Positions 44,585 through 53,892 of a DNA stretch of 64,000 nucleotides are shown in pieces. Both the position numbers and the translations under genes were made by a program. This DNA is from an uncultured Erythrobacter sp. Lineage in GTDB: Bacteria; Pseudomonadota; Alphaproteobacteria; Sphingomonadales; Sphingomonadaceae. Positions within the stretch are counted from its first letter, which is position 1, and each line of letters opens with the position of its first letter. The notes beneath the pieces are model-generated. The model did not search any database. It was not told where the DNA came from and saw only the letters and a program-made list of their open reading frames with translations. Location: the NCBI GenBank assembly GCA_947502305.1, contig CANMZA010000001.1, positions 1,054,001 to 1,118,000 on the forward strand, read 5' to 3'.

Positions 44585-47250
44585 GCCTGAGCCGCCGCAA
44601 GCCGAGCAATTGGCACCCGGTATGGCGAGGCGCTGACATAGTCCAAACCGACTTGCTCGCAGAACGCAATGCTCGCCGGGTCACCGCCATGTTCGCCGCA
44701 AATGCCCAGCTTGATGTCTGCCCGGGTTGCCCTGCCCCGCTCCGCCGCCAGCTCTACCAATTGACCAACACCGTCAATATCGAGGCTGACAAACGGATCG
44801 CGCGGGAAGATGCCCTGATCCACATAGGGCGCCAAGAACCGCGCCGAATCATCGCGTGACACGCCCAATGTCGTCTGTGTCAGATCGTTCGTGCCGAAGC
44901 TGAAGAACGCGCCCTCATGCGCGATTTCGCCAGCCATCAGTGCCGCCCGAGGCAGCTCAATCATCGTGCCAACGAGATACTCGACCCTTGCGCCCTTCTC
45001 GGCAAAGACCTCTTCTGCAACCCGCTCCACCAAAGCGCGCAGGATCGCTAATTCTTTGCGTGTCGCCACCAAAGGCACCATGACCTCCGGCAAAGGCGCA
45101 GCACCAGACGCCGCTTGCACATCACAAGCCGCCTCAAAGATCGCGCGCGCCTGCATCTCGTAAATTTCGGGATAGGTGATCCCAAGGCGGCAACCGCGGT
45201 GCCCCAGCATCGGGTTGAATTCATGCAGTTCATCCGCGCGCCGTTTCAGGTGATCGACACCAAACCCGGTCGCGTCCGCCAGATCAGCAAACTCATCATC
45301 GCGCGTCGGCAGGAACTCATGCAAAGGCGGATCGAGCAGCCGGATCGTGCATGGCAGCCCGGTCATCACCTCGAAGATCGCCGTGAAATCCGCGCGCTGT
45401 TCAGGCAGCAATTGTTCCAAAGCACGCCGCCGTCCGGCCTCGTCATCGGCTAGGATCATCTGGCGTACGGCGCTGATACGGGATGCGTCGAAGAACATGT
45501 GCTCCGTCCGGCACAGCCCGATGCCTTCTGCGCCAAATTGCCGCGCCATTTTGCAATCCGCTGGCGTTTCGGCATTGGTGCGCACCCGCATCCGGCGCAG
45601 GTCGTCCGCCCATTCCATCAAAGTCCCAAAGTCGCCCACCAGCTCCGGCTCAACCGTGGGCACAATACCCAGCATCACTTGGCCCTTCGCCCCGTCCAGC
45701 GTGATCTCGTCGCCTTCCTTCAGCTCCATCTCGCCAATCCGCAATGTCCGCGCATTGCGATCAATCGACACGCCCGTCGCGCCCGATACGCATGGGCGGC
45801 CCATCCCGCGCGCCACAACTGCCGCGTGGCTGGTCATCCCGCCGCGCGCGGTCAGGATCCCTTGCGCGGCGTGCATGCCATGAATGTCCTCTGGGCTTGT
45901 CTCAACACGCACCAACACGACCTTCTCGCCGCGCCCTGCCCATTGCTCTGCCGTGTCCGCATCCAGCACGATCTTGCCTGCCGCCGCACCCGGAGATGCT
46001 GGCAAACCTGTCGTCAGCACATTGCGCGGCGCATCCGGGTCAAGCGTGGGGTGCAGCAATTGGTCAAGCGCCATCGGATCAACGCGTCGCACGGCCTCTG
46101 ACTTGTCGATCAGCCCCTCGGCGACCATGTCCACCGCCATCTTGAGCGCCGCTTTCGCAGTCCGCTTGCCAGAGCGCGTTTGCAGCATCCACAGCTTGCC
46201 GCGCTCCACCGTAAACTCGATGTCCTGCATGTCGCGGTAATGCGCCTCAAGCAGGTCGAACACCCGCGCCAGTTCGCCATAAGCGTCCGGCATCGCCTCT
46301 TCCATGCTCAGCGGCTTTGCCCCCGCCGCATCGCGCGCAGCAGCAGTCAGATATTGCGGTGTACGGATGCCCGCCACCACGTCTTCGCCCTGCGCGTTGA
46401 TCAGATATTCGCCGTAATAGGCCCGCGTGCCAGTCGCCGGATCGCGCGTAAACGCCACGCCGGTTGCGCTGGTTTCGCCCATATTGCCGAACACCATCGC
46501 TTGCACGTTGACGGCCGTGCCCCAATCCGCCGGAATGTCGTTCAAACGCCGGTACACTTTGGCCCGGTCCGCATTCCAACTGGCGAACACCGCCGCAATC
46601 GCGCCCCACAATTGCTCGGTCACATCCTGCGGGAACGGCTTACCCTGCTCTTGCTGAACCAAGTCCTTATATTCCGCGACCAGCTTGCGCCAATCATCCG
46701 CGCTCATCTCTGTATCGGCGTAGAACCCTTGGTCTTCTTTCGCGATTTCCAACGCTTCTTCAAACAGACCATGATCCAGCCCCAGCACCACATCGGAGTA
46801 CATCTGGATGAACCGGCGGTAACTGTCCCAAGCAAACCGCGCATCGCCCGATGTCTGCGCCAACCCTTCGACCGTCGCATCGTTCAGGCCAAGGTTGAGA
46901 ACCGTGTCCATCATCCCCGGCATCGACACCCGCGCGCCAGAGCGAACCGAGACGAGCAACGGCCCGCTGCCCGTCTGATCCGCATCGCCAAAGCGCTTGC
47001 CAGCGGCCTCTTCGATATGCGTCAGGGCGCTCGCCACTTCGCTGCGCAACTCCTCGCGGAATGCCTCGCCATCGTTCAGATAGCGGACGCTTTCCTCGGT
47101 GCTGATCGTGAAGCCGGGCGGCACCGGCAATCCGATGCTCGCCATCTCCGCAAGGTTCGCGCCTTTACCGCCTGTGACCGTCTTGTCCCCTTGGCGCGGG
47201 TCCGAGTGGGGGGCGTTTCCGCCGAAGGTGAAGACCGTATTCATGAGCAT
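44566..47250 (-). CDS. ppdK: Pyruvate, phosphate dikinase
   Basis: Interconverts pyruvate, ATP and phosphate with PEP, AMP and pyrophosphate. The 894-residue protein has the N-terminal ATP-grasp domain (TVTGGKGANLAEMASIGLPVPPGFT), the swivelling phosphohistidine domain GGMTSHAAVVARGMGRPCVSG and the PEP/pyruvate TIM barrel (CRTEHMFF, MVPLVATRKEL, FGTNDLTQTTLG, catalytic Cys in GICGEHGGDP). Start uncertain by 2 codons: an ATG at 47244 has the better spacing from AGGA. It follows glyS on the same strand. Confidence 0.96.
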   Translation of the reverse strand: MLMNTVFTFGGNAPHSDPRQGDKTVTGGKGANLAEMASIGLPVPPGFTISTEESVRYLNDGEAFREELRSEVASALTHIEEAAGKRFGDADQTGSGPLLVSVRSGARVSMPGMMDTVLNLGLNDATVEGLAQTSGDARFAWDSYRRFIQMYSDVVLGLDHGLFEEALEIAKEDQGFYADTEMSADDWRKLVAEYKDLVQQEQGKPFPQDVTEQLWGAIAAVFASWNADRAKVYRRLNDIPADWGTAVNVQAMVFGNMGETSATGVAFTRDPATGTRAYYGEYLINAQGEDVVAGIRTPQYLTAAARDAAGAKPLSMEEAMPDAYGELARVFDLLEAHYRDMQDIEFTVERGKLWMLQTRSGKRTAKAALKMAVDMVAEGLIDKSEAVRRVDPMALDQLLHPTLDPDAPRNVLTTGLPASPGAAAGKIVLDADTAEQWAGRGEKVVLVRVETSPEDIHGMHAAQGILTARGGMTSHAAVVARGMGRPCVSGATGVSIDRNARTLRIGEMELKEGDEITLDGAKGQVMLGIVPTVEPELVGDFGTLMEWADDLRRMRVRTNAETPADCKMARQFGAEGIGLCRTEHMFFDASRISAVRQMILADDEAGRRRALEQLLPEQRADFTAIFEVMTGLPCTIRLLDPPLHEFLPTRDDEFADLADATGFGVDHLKRRADELHEFNPMLGHRGCRLGITYPEIYEMQARAIFEAACDVQAASGAAPLPEVMVPLVATRKELAILRALVERVAEEVFAEKGARVEYLVGTMIELPRAALMAGEIAHEGAFFSFGTNDLTQTTLGVSRDDSARFLAPYVDQGIFPRDPFVSLDIDGVGQLVELAAERGRATRADIKLGICGEHGGDPASIAFCEQVGLDYVSASPYRVPIARLAAAQAALKDA

Positions 47251-47319
47251 CGTTCCTGTTGAAACTGGGTATTCGGGACCTGCGGGGCCGCCCGCTCTGA
47301 CACACCTGACACACAGTCC

Positions 47320-47379
47320 AGGGCCAAAACATGAGGGGCCAAAACATAAGGGGCCGAAATCAGGGGGGGCAAAATCATC
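47320..47379. repeat. Four degenerate 15-bp tandem repeats between glyS and ppdK
   Basis: Units at 47320-47334, 47335-47349, 47350-47364 and 47365-47379 follow GGGGCCAAAACATRA, decaying in the last two. They are perfectly in phase at 15 bp. A second short tandem, CTGACACAC, lies at 47297-47315. Position is the ppdK leader; a role in regulation or slippage is only a guess. Confidence 0.7.
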
Positions 47380-49443
47380 TCAGCCTTCGATCCGGCTGAA
47401 ATTAGCGACATTGCCGACCGCGCCGGTAAACCGGGCGAGCAAGTTAAGCCGCGCTTCGCGCTTCTCTTCGGCATCATCATTGACCGTCACATCCTCAAAA
47501 AAGGCATCAATCGGCCCGCGCAAAGTTGCCAGCGCCGCCATTGCATCCTCAAACCGCTCTTCAGATACAGCCGCCGCCGCTTTAGGCGCCGCATCAGCAA
47601 GCGCATCGATAAGAGCCTGTTCGGCCTTTTGCGCCGTGTAGGAAACATCTTTACCAGACAGGTTTTCTGGCGCTTCCCACTTCTCTTTCTTCAAGATGTT
47701 GGAGGCGCGTTTGTAGCCCGCCAGCAGATTGGTGCCGTTTTCGGTTTCAAGAAAGTCTTGGAGCGCCTTTGTTTGCAAAACCACACCAACAGTATCGCCG
47801 TCTGTTTCCAAGGCAAAAACTGCATCTAGCATGTCATGCCGAATGCCAGCGTCGCGCTGCTGAACCTTTAGTCGCTCGATCAAGAATGTTGCCACCGGTC
47901 GTCCGGCATCGGCGCTGCCGCCTTCATGCGCAGCCGCCGTTATCAACGTCCGCATGCTCGCTCTGATCTCGTTATCCAATATCAGGGCAAGAATGCCGAG
48001 TGCCGCGCGGCGCAGAGCAAAGGGATCTTTCGATCCTGTTGGTTTTTCATCGATTTGGAAGAACCCAACCAAAGTATCGAGCTTATCCGCCAACGACACC
48101 GCCACAGTAACCGGCGCGGTGGGTACATCATCGCCCTGCCCCACCGGCTTATAATGATCGCGGATCGCGTCTGACACTTCGGTCGGCAAGCCTTCTTTGG
48201 CGGCGTAATATCCGCCCATCAGGCCTTGCAATTCAGGAAATTCGCCGACCATTTCGGTGACCAAATCGGCTTTGCACAAACGCGCCGCCTGTTCGGCCAA
48301 ATCGGGATCGCCTTTGACCACGCCCTCTTCGCACAACCAGCGCGCCAATTTCGCCACACGGTCGACTTTGTCTGCGACCGTGCCCAATTTTTCATGGAAC
48401 GTAATCCGCTCCAATCCCTTGGCGTGCTGCTCAAGCTTTTTCTTCTGATCCAATTCCCAGAAGAAACGCGCATCGGCGAGGCGCGCAGCCAGAACTTTGC
48501 GATTGCCATCGACCACCACTGCCGGATCGGCGGCGGCGATATTGGCGGTGCAGATGAAGGCGTTGGCGAGTTTGCCCTCGCTGTCTTCGCACACGAAGTA
48601 TTTTTGGTTCACCCGCGCGGTCAATTGGATCGTCTCTGGCGGCACGTCGAGGAAATCATCCTCAAACCGCCCAAGCAGCGGCACCGGCCATTCGGTCAGG
48701 CCGGCATTTTCGGCAACCAAACCTTCATCCTCAACCAGCACAAGCCCAGCATCCGACGCCGCCTTGCGCGCGCCATCACGGACGATCCCGGCGCGTTCTT
48801 CATGATCCACAATCACAAATGCATCGCGCAATTTCGCCGCGTAATCATCCGCGCCGTCAATCATGATTTCGCCGGTTGAATGGAACCGGTGCCCCTTAGT
48901 CACACGCCCGCTGGCCAAACCATCGGTGACGCAAGGCACAACTTCGCCATCCAGCAACGCCACAATGCCCGACAATGGCCGCACCCATTTGGTGCTTTCG
49001 CTGCTGATCGATGCCGCGCCCCAGCGCATGCTTTTCGGCCAGCTGAAATCGCGCACAATTGCGGGGATCGCCGCGGCCAACAGGTCGGCGACCGCCTGAC
49101 CCGGCTTCTCAATCACCGCAAAATATGTCTCGCGGCCTTTGATCTCGCGCACTTCCAATTGATCGCGCGTCACGCCGTTCTTGCGGCAAAATCCATCCAC
49201 GGCTTGATCTGGCGCGGACGCTGGCGGCCCTTTCGCTTCTTCGCGCACGGCTTCGGTTGCCAACGGCAAATCGCGCGCAATCAAAGCCAAACGGCGCGGC
49301 GTTGACCACACCGCCATATCTTTAATCGGGGCGCCAGCGGCGTCCATCTCGCGGCGCAGCAGCTTCTCAAGCTCCGCGCGCGCGCCCTTTTGCATCCGCG
49401 CCGGAATTTCTTCGCAGCGCAATTCAAGCAGGAAATCAGCCAT
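47380..49443 (-). CDS. glyS: Glycyl-tRNA synthetase beta subunit
   Basis: Beta subunit of the bacterial alpha2beta2 glycyl-tRNA synthetase, 687 residues, involved in tRNA binding and editing-like domains. It starts [21 protein letters not shown] and has SMRWGAASISSESTKWVRPL, LTEWPVPLLGRFEDDFL, VPPETIQLTARVNQKYFVC and a DALR-type C-terminal anticodon-binding part. ATG at 49443 shares one base with the glyQ stop, so the two are strictly coupled. Confidence 0.96.
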   Translation of the reverse strand: MADFLLELRCEEIPARMQKGARAELEKLLRREMDAAGAPIKDMAVWSTPRRLALIARDLPLATEAVREEAKGPPASAPDQAVDGFCRKNGVTRDQLEVREIKGRETYFAVIEKPGQAVADLLAAAIPAIVRDFSWPKSMRWGAASISSESTKWVRPLSGIVALLDGEVVPCVTDGLASGRVTKGHRFHSTGEIMIDGADDYAAKLRDAFVIVDHEERAGIVRDGARKAASDAGLVLVEDEGLVAENAGLTEWPVPLLGRFEDDFLDVPPETIQLTARVNQKYFVCEDSEGKLANAFICTANIAAADPAVVVDGNRKVLAARLADARFFWELDQKKKLEQHAKGLERITFHEKLGTVADKVDRVAKLARWLCEEGVVKGDPDLAEQAARLCKADLVTEMVGEFPELQGLMGGYYAAKEGLPTEVSDAIRDHYKPVGQGDDVPTAPVTVAVSLADKLDTLVGFFQIDEKPTGSKDPFALRRAALGILALILDNEIRASMRTLITAAAHEGGSADAGRPVATFLIERLKVQQRDAGIRHDMLDAVFALETDGDTVGVVLQTKALQDFLETENGTNLLAGYKRASNILKKEKWEAPENLSGKDVSYTAQKAEQALIDALADAAPKAAAAVSEERFEDAMAALATLRGPIDAFFEDVTVNDDAEEKREARLNLLARFTGAVGNVANFSRIEG

Positions 49444-50375
49444 TAGACGAGGCTCCATTCCGGATATTTCTCGGCCCATTCGGGCGCCTTAATCTCTGCA
49501 TATTTCTCGCAAGACCCGCGCGCCAAATCGCGCACCCGGCCCATATAGCTGGCGCGTTCTTGCACGCTGATCACGCCGCGCGCTTGGAGGAGGTTGAAGA
49601 TATGGCTGGCCTCGACCGCTTGCTCATACGCGGCAATCGGCACGTCATGCGCCAAAGCGTTCTGGCATTCCGCCTCCGCCTTGGTGAACAGGTCGAACAA
49701 GGCGTCCGTATCCGCAACCTCGAAATTCCATTTCGACATTTGCTTCTCGTTTTCGAGAAACACGTCGCCATAGGATACGCCGTGTTGGTTGAAAGCGAGG
49801 TCGTAAACGCTGTCGACGCCCTGAATATACATGGCCAATCGTTCGAGCCCGTAGGTCAATTCGCCCGCAACCGGCTTGCAATCAAACCCGCCCATTTGCT
49901 GGAAATAGGTGAACTGGGTGACTTCCATCCCGTCGCACCAAACCTCCCAGCCTAGCCCCCACGCGCCGAGCGTTGGCGATTCCCAATCATCCTCGACAAA
50001 ACGAATATCATGTTTCAGCGGATCGACACCGATCGCGGCCAGGCTTTTGAGATACAGCTCTTGGATATCGGACGGCGATGGTTTCAGGATCACCTGATAT
50101 TGATAATAATGCTGAAGCCGATTTGGATTTTCGCCATAGCGCCCATCGGTCGGCCGGCGGCATGGCTGAACGAACGCCGCATTCCACGGCTCTGGCCCCA
50201 GCGCGCGCAGGGTTGTGGCGGTGTGAAACGTGCCCGCGCCCATGCGCATATCGTAGGGTTGCAAGATGACGCAGCCATTCGCCGCCCAGAAATCATGCAG
50301 GGTCAGGATCATGTCCTGAAACGAACGGGTCGGGTCACGCTCAGGAAGCGGCGGAGATTGCGGCTCGGTATCCAT
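49443..50375 (-). CDS. glyQ: Glycyl-tRNA synthetase alpha subunit
   Basis: Catalytic class II subunit, about 310 residues. Landmarks: [63 protein letters not shown] (class II motif 2 region), [20 protein letters not shown] and [19 protein letters not shown] at 50375 is used; a TTG at 50402 is possible. glyS follows directly. The genes upstream are divergent. Confidence 0.96.
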   Translation of the reverse strand: MDTEPQSPPLPERDPTRSFQDMILTLHDFWAANGCVILQPYDMRMGAGTFHTATTLRALGPEPWNAAFVQPCRRPTDGRYGENPNRLQHYYQYQVILKPSPSDIQELYLKSLAAIGVDPLKHDIRFVEDDWESPTLGAWGLGWEVWCDGMEVTQFTYFQQMGGFDCKPVAGELTYGLERLAMYIQGVDSVYDLAFNQHGVSYGDVFLENEKQMSKWNFEVADTDALFDLFTKAEAECQNALAHDVPIAAYEQAVEASHIFNLLQARGVISVQERASYMGRVRDLARGSCEKYAEIKAPEWAEKYPEWSLV

Positions 50376-50483
50376 GGGATCGGCCAATGGCTTATGCCCC
50401 AACCCTCGTCAATGGTGCACCGCAGCAAGCCGGGTGGCCTTTGGGCAAAAGTACGTTTGAAGCCTCACGAGGTCACCTCTTCT

Positions 50484-50532
50484 TGACGTTGTGTCAGGTT
50501 CTCTTGACATTGTCAGCGAATCGCTACATAAA
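50484..50532 (+). promoter_or_regulatory. Promoter with TGAC/GTCA palindromic operators
   Basis: A TTGACA -35 (50504-50509) and CATAAA -10 (50527-50532) with 17 bases between. The palindrome TGACATTGTCA (50505-50515) lies on the -35, and TGAC-GTTGT-GTCA (50484-50496) just upstream; a weaker TGAC-ATATC-GTCG is at 50545-50557 and a half-site TTGACA at 50565. Suits repression by the XRE protein at 51006. Confidence 0.55.
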
Positions 50533-50580
50533 GTAACGGTAACCTGACATATCGTCGGGATATGTTGACAGGATACGCCG

Positions 50581-51009
50581 ATGTTTATGAATCGATTGAA
50601 CCGTGACAACCAATTGCGCGTTGCCGATCTCAGCTTTGCCCTCATGGGCGGATTCGGCTTTCTCGGGGTAATCATGGATGCGTTTGATACGAACCCTATT
50701 ATCCCCAATGCCCCCGACCCCATTCTTACCGGCCTTGGTGTTAGCGCGCTGATGATATTGGTCGGCTTTGTCATCGCCCATGTCGCAATGCTCGATCGCA
50801 AACGGTCTGAGGAATATGCCTATCAAACCATGGCCAGCGGCGCGGTTGTCAGCGTGATAACGACGTTGGTGATCCTTGTCCTATGGACCACCGATTTCTT
50901 GCTCGAACGTTGGCTGGGCGCACCCAGTCCAAGCCAGATAATCGCTTTGCTTCTGGGCAGCTGGGCCATCGGATACTTTACGTACCGGATTAAGGGCATC
51001 CACGAATGA
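50581..51009 (+). CDS. Four-helix membrane protein of the XRE operon
   Basis: A 142-residue protein with four predicted helices (about 18-36, 45-70, 85-108, 118-136). The third residue is also Met, so the start could be at 50587; AGGA is 7 bases before the first. It overlaps the XRE regulator by 4 bases (ATGA). No clear family; it may sense or be controlled together with the regulator. Confidence 0.65.
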   Translation: MFMNRLNRDNQLRVADLSFALMGGFGFLGVIMDAFDTNPIIPNAPDPILTGLGVSALMILVGFVIAHVAMLDRKRSEEYAYQTMASGAVVSVITTLVILVLWTTDFLLERWLGAPSPSQIIALLLGSWAIGYFTYRIKGIHE

Positions 51010-51200
51010 AAAACCGCCTCAAAGTGCTGCGCGCAGAACGCGATTGGAGCCAGGCCGATTTGGCCGTGCGGCTCGACGTGTCTCGTCAGGCTGTGAATGC
51101 CATCGAAACCGGCAAACACGATCCGTCCCTGCCCCTAGTTTTCCGTATTTCGCGCCTGTTCGAAATGCCTATCGAAGAGATTTTCCATGACGAAGCCTGA
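51006..51200 (+). CDS. Small XRE-family HTH regulator
   Basis: A 64-residue stand-alone helix-turn-helix protein: MKNRLKVLRAERDWSQADLA, LDVSRQAVNAIETGKHDPSL (recognition helix), FEMPIEEIFHDE. Such minimal Cro/XRE proteins pair with adjacent membrane proteins in many bacteria and archaea. It overlaps the upstream gene by 4 bases and the downstream gene by 14, so all three are one coupled operon, probably autoregulated through the palindromes upstream. Confidence 0.9.
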   Translation: MKNRLKVLRAERDWSQADLAVRLDVSRQAVNAIETGKHDPSLPLVFRISRLFEMPIEEIFHDEA

Positions 51201-51831
51201 ACAAGAAACGGCCGAAACTGGCCGCGACAATGAAAGCCTGAAACGCCTTGGATTGGGCATGTTGGGCGGATTTGCGCTCCTGTTCTTCCCGTCATTTGCC
51301 TTGGGCTTTACCCGCGCAAGGATGGATCAGGGGGGCTTAGAAGCCGCAGATTACACCATCCTCGGCGTGGCCGCTTTGATCGCGGTTGTTATTGGCGTCA
51401 CCGTGTGGCGTTTATGGCCCGCGCCGAGCACAGAACCAGAGGCGCCTCGGGTCAAAAACTCTCGGATTATGATCTGGCTTTGCATGGGTGTTGGCGCGCT
51501 TATCGGCGTATTGCTGGTCATCACCGACGATGCGGGTAACGCGATCCTGTCCAATGGAACCATCAACCCGGTTGTGGCCGGGGTGGTGATCGCAGTGTGG
51601 CTGATCTTTGTGCCGATCGCGACAGTAAAATGGTTGCGCATCGTCGATGAACACGAGGTGGAGGCGTATAATAACGGCGCGTTCATTGCCGGGCACGCTT
51701 ATCTCTTCATCGTCCCGGCATGGTGGATGGCCACGCGTGCCGGTTGGTTGCCAGCACAGGACCCGATGATCGTTTTCATCCTAGTCTGCACCATCTGGTC
51801 CGGCGTCTGGTTCGCCAAACGCTATCTCTAA
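51187..51831 (+). CDS. Six-helix membrane protein of the XRE operon
   Basis: A 214-residue protein with about six predicted helices (22-42, 55-75, 95-117, 128-148, 163-180, 190-210) and a cytosolic acidic N-terminus. The start overlaps the XRE gene by 14 bases. Partner of the upstream regulator by position; function unknown. Confidence 0.7.
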   Translation: MTKPEQETAETGRDNESLKRLGLGMLGGFALLFFPSFALGFTRARMDQGGLEAADYTILGVAALIAVVIGVTVWRLWPAPSTEPEAPRVKNSRIMIWLCMGVGALIGVLLVITDDAGNAILSNGTINPVVAGVVIAVWLIFVPIATVKWLRIVDEHEVEAYNNGAFIAGHAYLFIVPAWWMATRAGWLPAQDPMIVFILVCTIWSGVWFAKRYL

Positions 51832-51912
51832 ATAATCTCAACGCGAGCGCGCCGCATTCACGCCGCCTCAATATCTTTCAACGCATACCCTCATCGCAAA
51901 AGGAAAAACTCC

Positions 51913-52845
51913 ATGAAAATTCGTGCACTTATCACCGCCTCCGTTGCTGCATCCGCATTGCTGGCCGCTGCCCCTGCTTTGGCCGATGCTCATACAGAAG
52001 CACCCGCGGGCAATTCCGCCGAAACCCAATTGCCCAGCGGCCCGGATGGCCCGGCCCTGTGGAAAGTCGCGGATGAAGACACCACGATCTATTTGTTCGG
52101 CACTGTCCACGCTCTGCCGTCCGATTTGGAATGGTATGATGCAGAGATCGCAGAGGCGCTGAATGCCTCAGACACTGTCGTCACCGAAATCCGCATGGAT
52201 CCGGTCAGCGAAGGCGCAATGCAGCAATTGGCCATGGAAAAAGGCGTCTTCACCGACGGCACCACTTTGCGATCCTTGCTGACCCAAGAACAAACCGCCG
52301 CCTATGAAACCGCGCTCGAAGGGCTTGGCGTGCCAGCGATGGCGTTTGACCAATTTGAACCGTGGATGGCGGGGCTGACGCTGGGCGTATTGCCGCTGCT
52401 GCAACAAGGGTATGACCTGCAATCGGGCGTTGATAAGGTGATCCTGTCAAAAGCGGGCGATAAACCGCAAGACGCGCTGGAGACGGCTGAATTTCAGCTC
52501 GGCATCTTTGACGGATTGCCGCAGGATCAACAGATTGAATTTATGATGGCCGCTGTTGAAGGAATGGGCGAAGCCGCCCCGATGCTCGACAGTATGGTTG
52601 CCGAATGGGCCGAAGGCGATGCCGACGGGCTGGCCGCAATCATGAATGAAGGGTTGGAGGATGAAGAATTCGCCGCCGCGCTATTGTATGACCGCAACGC
52701 CAATTGGGCAGAGTGGATCGAAGCCCGTTTGGACAACACGCCGGGCACCGTCTTTATCGCGGTGGGCGCCGGGCACCTTGCCGGCCAACGCAGCGTCCAA
52801 GATTACTTGGCGCAGCGCGATATCGAAACGACACGCGTTCAGTAA
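51913..52845 (+). CDS. TraB/GumN family protein, paralog 1
   Basis: A 310-residue exported protein with signal peptide MKIRALITASVAASALLAA, cleavage near ALADA. The TraB/GumN (PrgY-like) fold is shown by ALWKVADEDTTIYLFGTVHALP at the start, the GxxH motif FGTVH, later ETAEFQLGIFDGLPQDQQI, RNANWAEWIE and a closing FIAVGAGHLAGQRSV. These are proposed metal-dependent peptidase-like proteins with unproved activity. AAGGA precedes the ATG. A second copy follows. Confidence 0.88.
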   Translation: MKIRALITASVAASALLAAAPALADAHTEAPAGNSAETQLPSGPDGPALWKVADEDTTIYLFGTVHALPSDLEWYDAEIAEALNASDTVVTEIRMDPVSEGAMQQLAMEKGVFTDGTTLRSLLTQEQTAAYETALEGLGVPAMAFDQFEPWMAGLTLGVLPLLQQGYDLQSGVDKVILSKAGDKPQDALETAEFQLGIFDGLPQDQQIEFMMAAVEGMGEAAPMLDSMVAEWAEGDADGLAAIMNEGLEDEEFAAALLYDRNANWAEWIEARLDNTPGTVFIAVGAGHLAGQRSVQDYLAQRDIETTRVQ

Positions 52846-52857
52846 AAGGGCACCGGT

Positions 52858-53769
52858 TTGATCACCAAACACCTGCGTTTATTCGCCCTCGTCTGCACTT
52901 TGGCCTTGGCCGGGTGCAGCGGGGGCGAAAACACGTCTGATGACGGCGCTCAGCTGCTCGCGGCGGATGAGACAGCGAACCCGCTGCTCTACGAAATCAC
53001 CAATGCTGAGGGCGAATTTGAAGGGTGGATGCTGGGAACGATCCATGCTTTGCCAGACGATACAGACTGGCGCACAGCGCAAATTGAGACAGCGATCGAG
53101 GATGCGGATCTGTTGCTGGTCGAAGTCCCCGACCTTTCTAGCGGATCGCAGATAGCGGAAATTTTCGCAGAATTGTCGACCACCCCCGACATCGGCCCCC
53201 TGCCCCCGCGCGTCGCGCCGGACCTGCGCGCTGAACTGACCGAGATGATGGCGCTGTCAGATTTTTCGCCGGGCCAATTTGATGACACCGAAAGCTGGGC
53301 CGCCGCCATCATGCTTGCGCGGGTCGGCGCAGTGGGCCGCCCCAGAAATGGCGTGGACCGATATGTCATTTCCCAATTCGAGGATCGCCGCATCTATGGT
53401 TTTGAAATGGCGGCGCAGCAATTGGGAATCTTCGATCAGCTATCCCCCCAAGATCAACGCGATTTGCTGGAGGGGACAGTGCGCGAATGGGCGGCGTCAC
53501 GTGCCAATCCCGGCCATCTGACCCGCGCATGGCTGCGCGGGGATGCGGCGACGTTGGAGCAGGCGACCTCCACCGGGATTATGGCCGATGAGGAACTGCG
53601 CGAAGCGTTATTGGTCGGGCGCAACAATCGCTGGATGCCGGTGCTTTTGACGCATTTAGAGGGCAACGAAAGCGTGCTCGTCGCGGTCGGCGCGGCGCAT
53701 TTGGTTGGCCCTGACGGCTTGCCCGCTTTGCTAGCGGAGCAGGGTTACACCGTGCAGCGCGCGCCTTAG
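52858..53769 (+). CDS. TraB/GumN family protein, paralog 2 (lipoprotein)
   Basis: A 303-residue lipoprotein with lipobox LALAGC (Cys about 19). It repeats the plan of its neighbour: GWMLGTIHALPDDTDW, FEMAAQQLGIFDQLSPQDQR, VGRNNRWMPVL and VLVAVGAAHLVG. TTG start at 52858, with AAAAGGG 8 bases upstream, 12 bases after the first paralog, so cotranscribed. One copy is soluble and one anchored, which hints at different sites for related activities. Confidence 0.85.
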   Translation: MITKHLRLFALVCTLALAGCSGGENTSDDGAQLLAADETANPLLYEITNAEGEFEGWMLGTIHALPDDTDWRTAQIETAIEDADLLLVEVPDLSSGSQIAEIFAELSTTPDIGPLPPRVAPDLRAELTEMMALSDFSPGQFDDTESWAAAIMLARVGAVGRPRNGVDRYVISQFEDRRIYGFEMAAQQLGIFDQLSPQDQRDLLEGTVREWAASRANPGHLTRAWLRGDAATLEQATSTGIMADEELREALLVGRNNRWMPVLLTHLEGNESVLVAVGAAHLVGPDGLPALLAEQGYTVQRAP

Positions 53770-53864
53770 CCAAAGCAGAATTAGGTTGAGTTTTCCGCCG
53801 CGCACGTTAATTGCGCGCCCTTCGGCGTTCTGGTCATCCCTGGAGGCGGCACGCGCGAAGGTAC

Positions 53865-53870
53865 TATAAT
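53865..53870 (+). promoter_or_regulatory. Consensus -10 element of rplY
   Basis: A perfect TATAAT at 53865-53870, about 22 bases before the rplY ATG. No good -35 hexamer at 16-18 bases upstream (GGAGGC-like there), so an activator or extended -10 may help. Confidence 0.5.
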
Positions 53871-53892
53871 ATGCATTTGAAAGGCACATGTT

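Noticed and set aside
46180-47262. A 360-codon plus-strand frame opposite ppdK
   Set aside because: It is antisense to a conserved enzyme and rich in Arg/His, as expected for a shadow frame.
47320-47379. CRISPR-like array
   Set aside because: The 15-bp units are contiguous with no spacers, and no cas genes are present.
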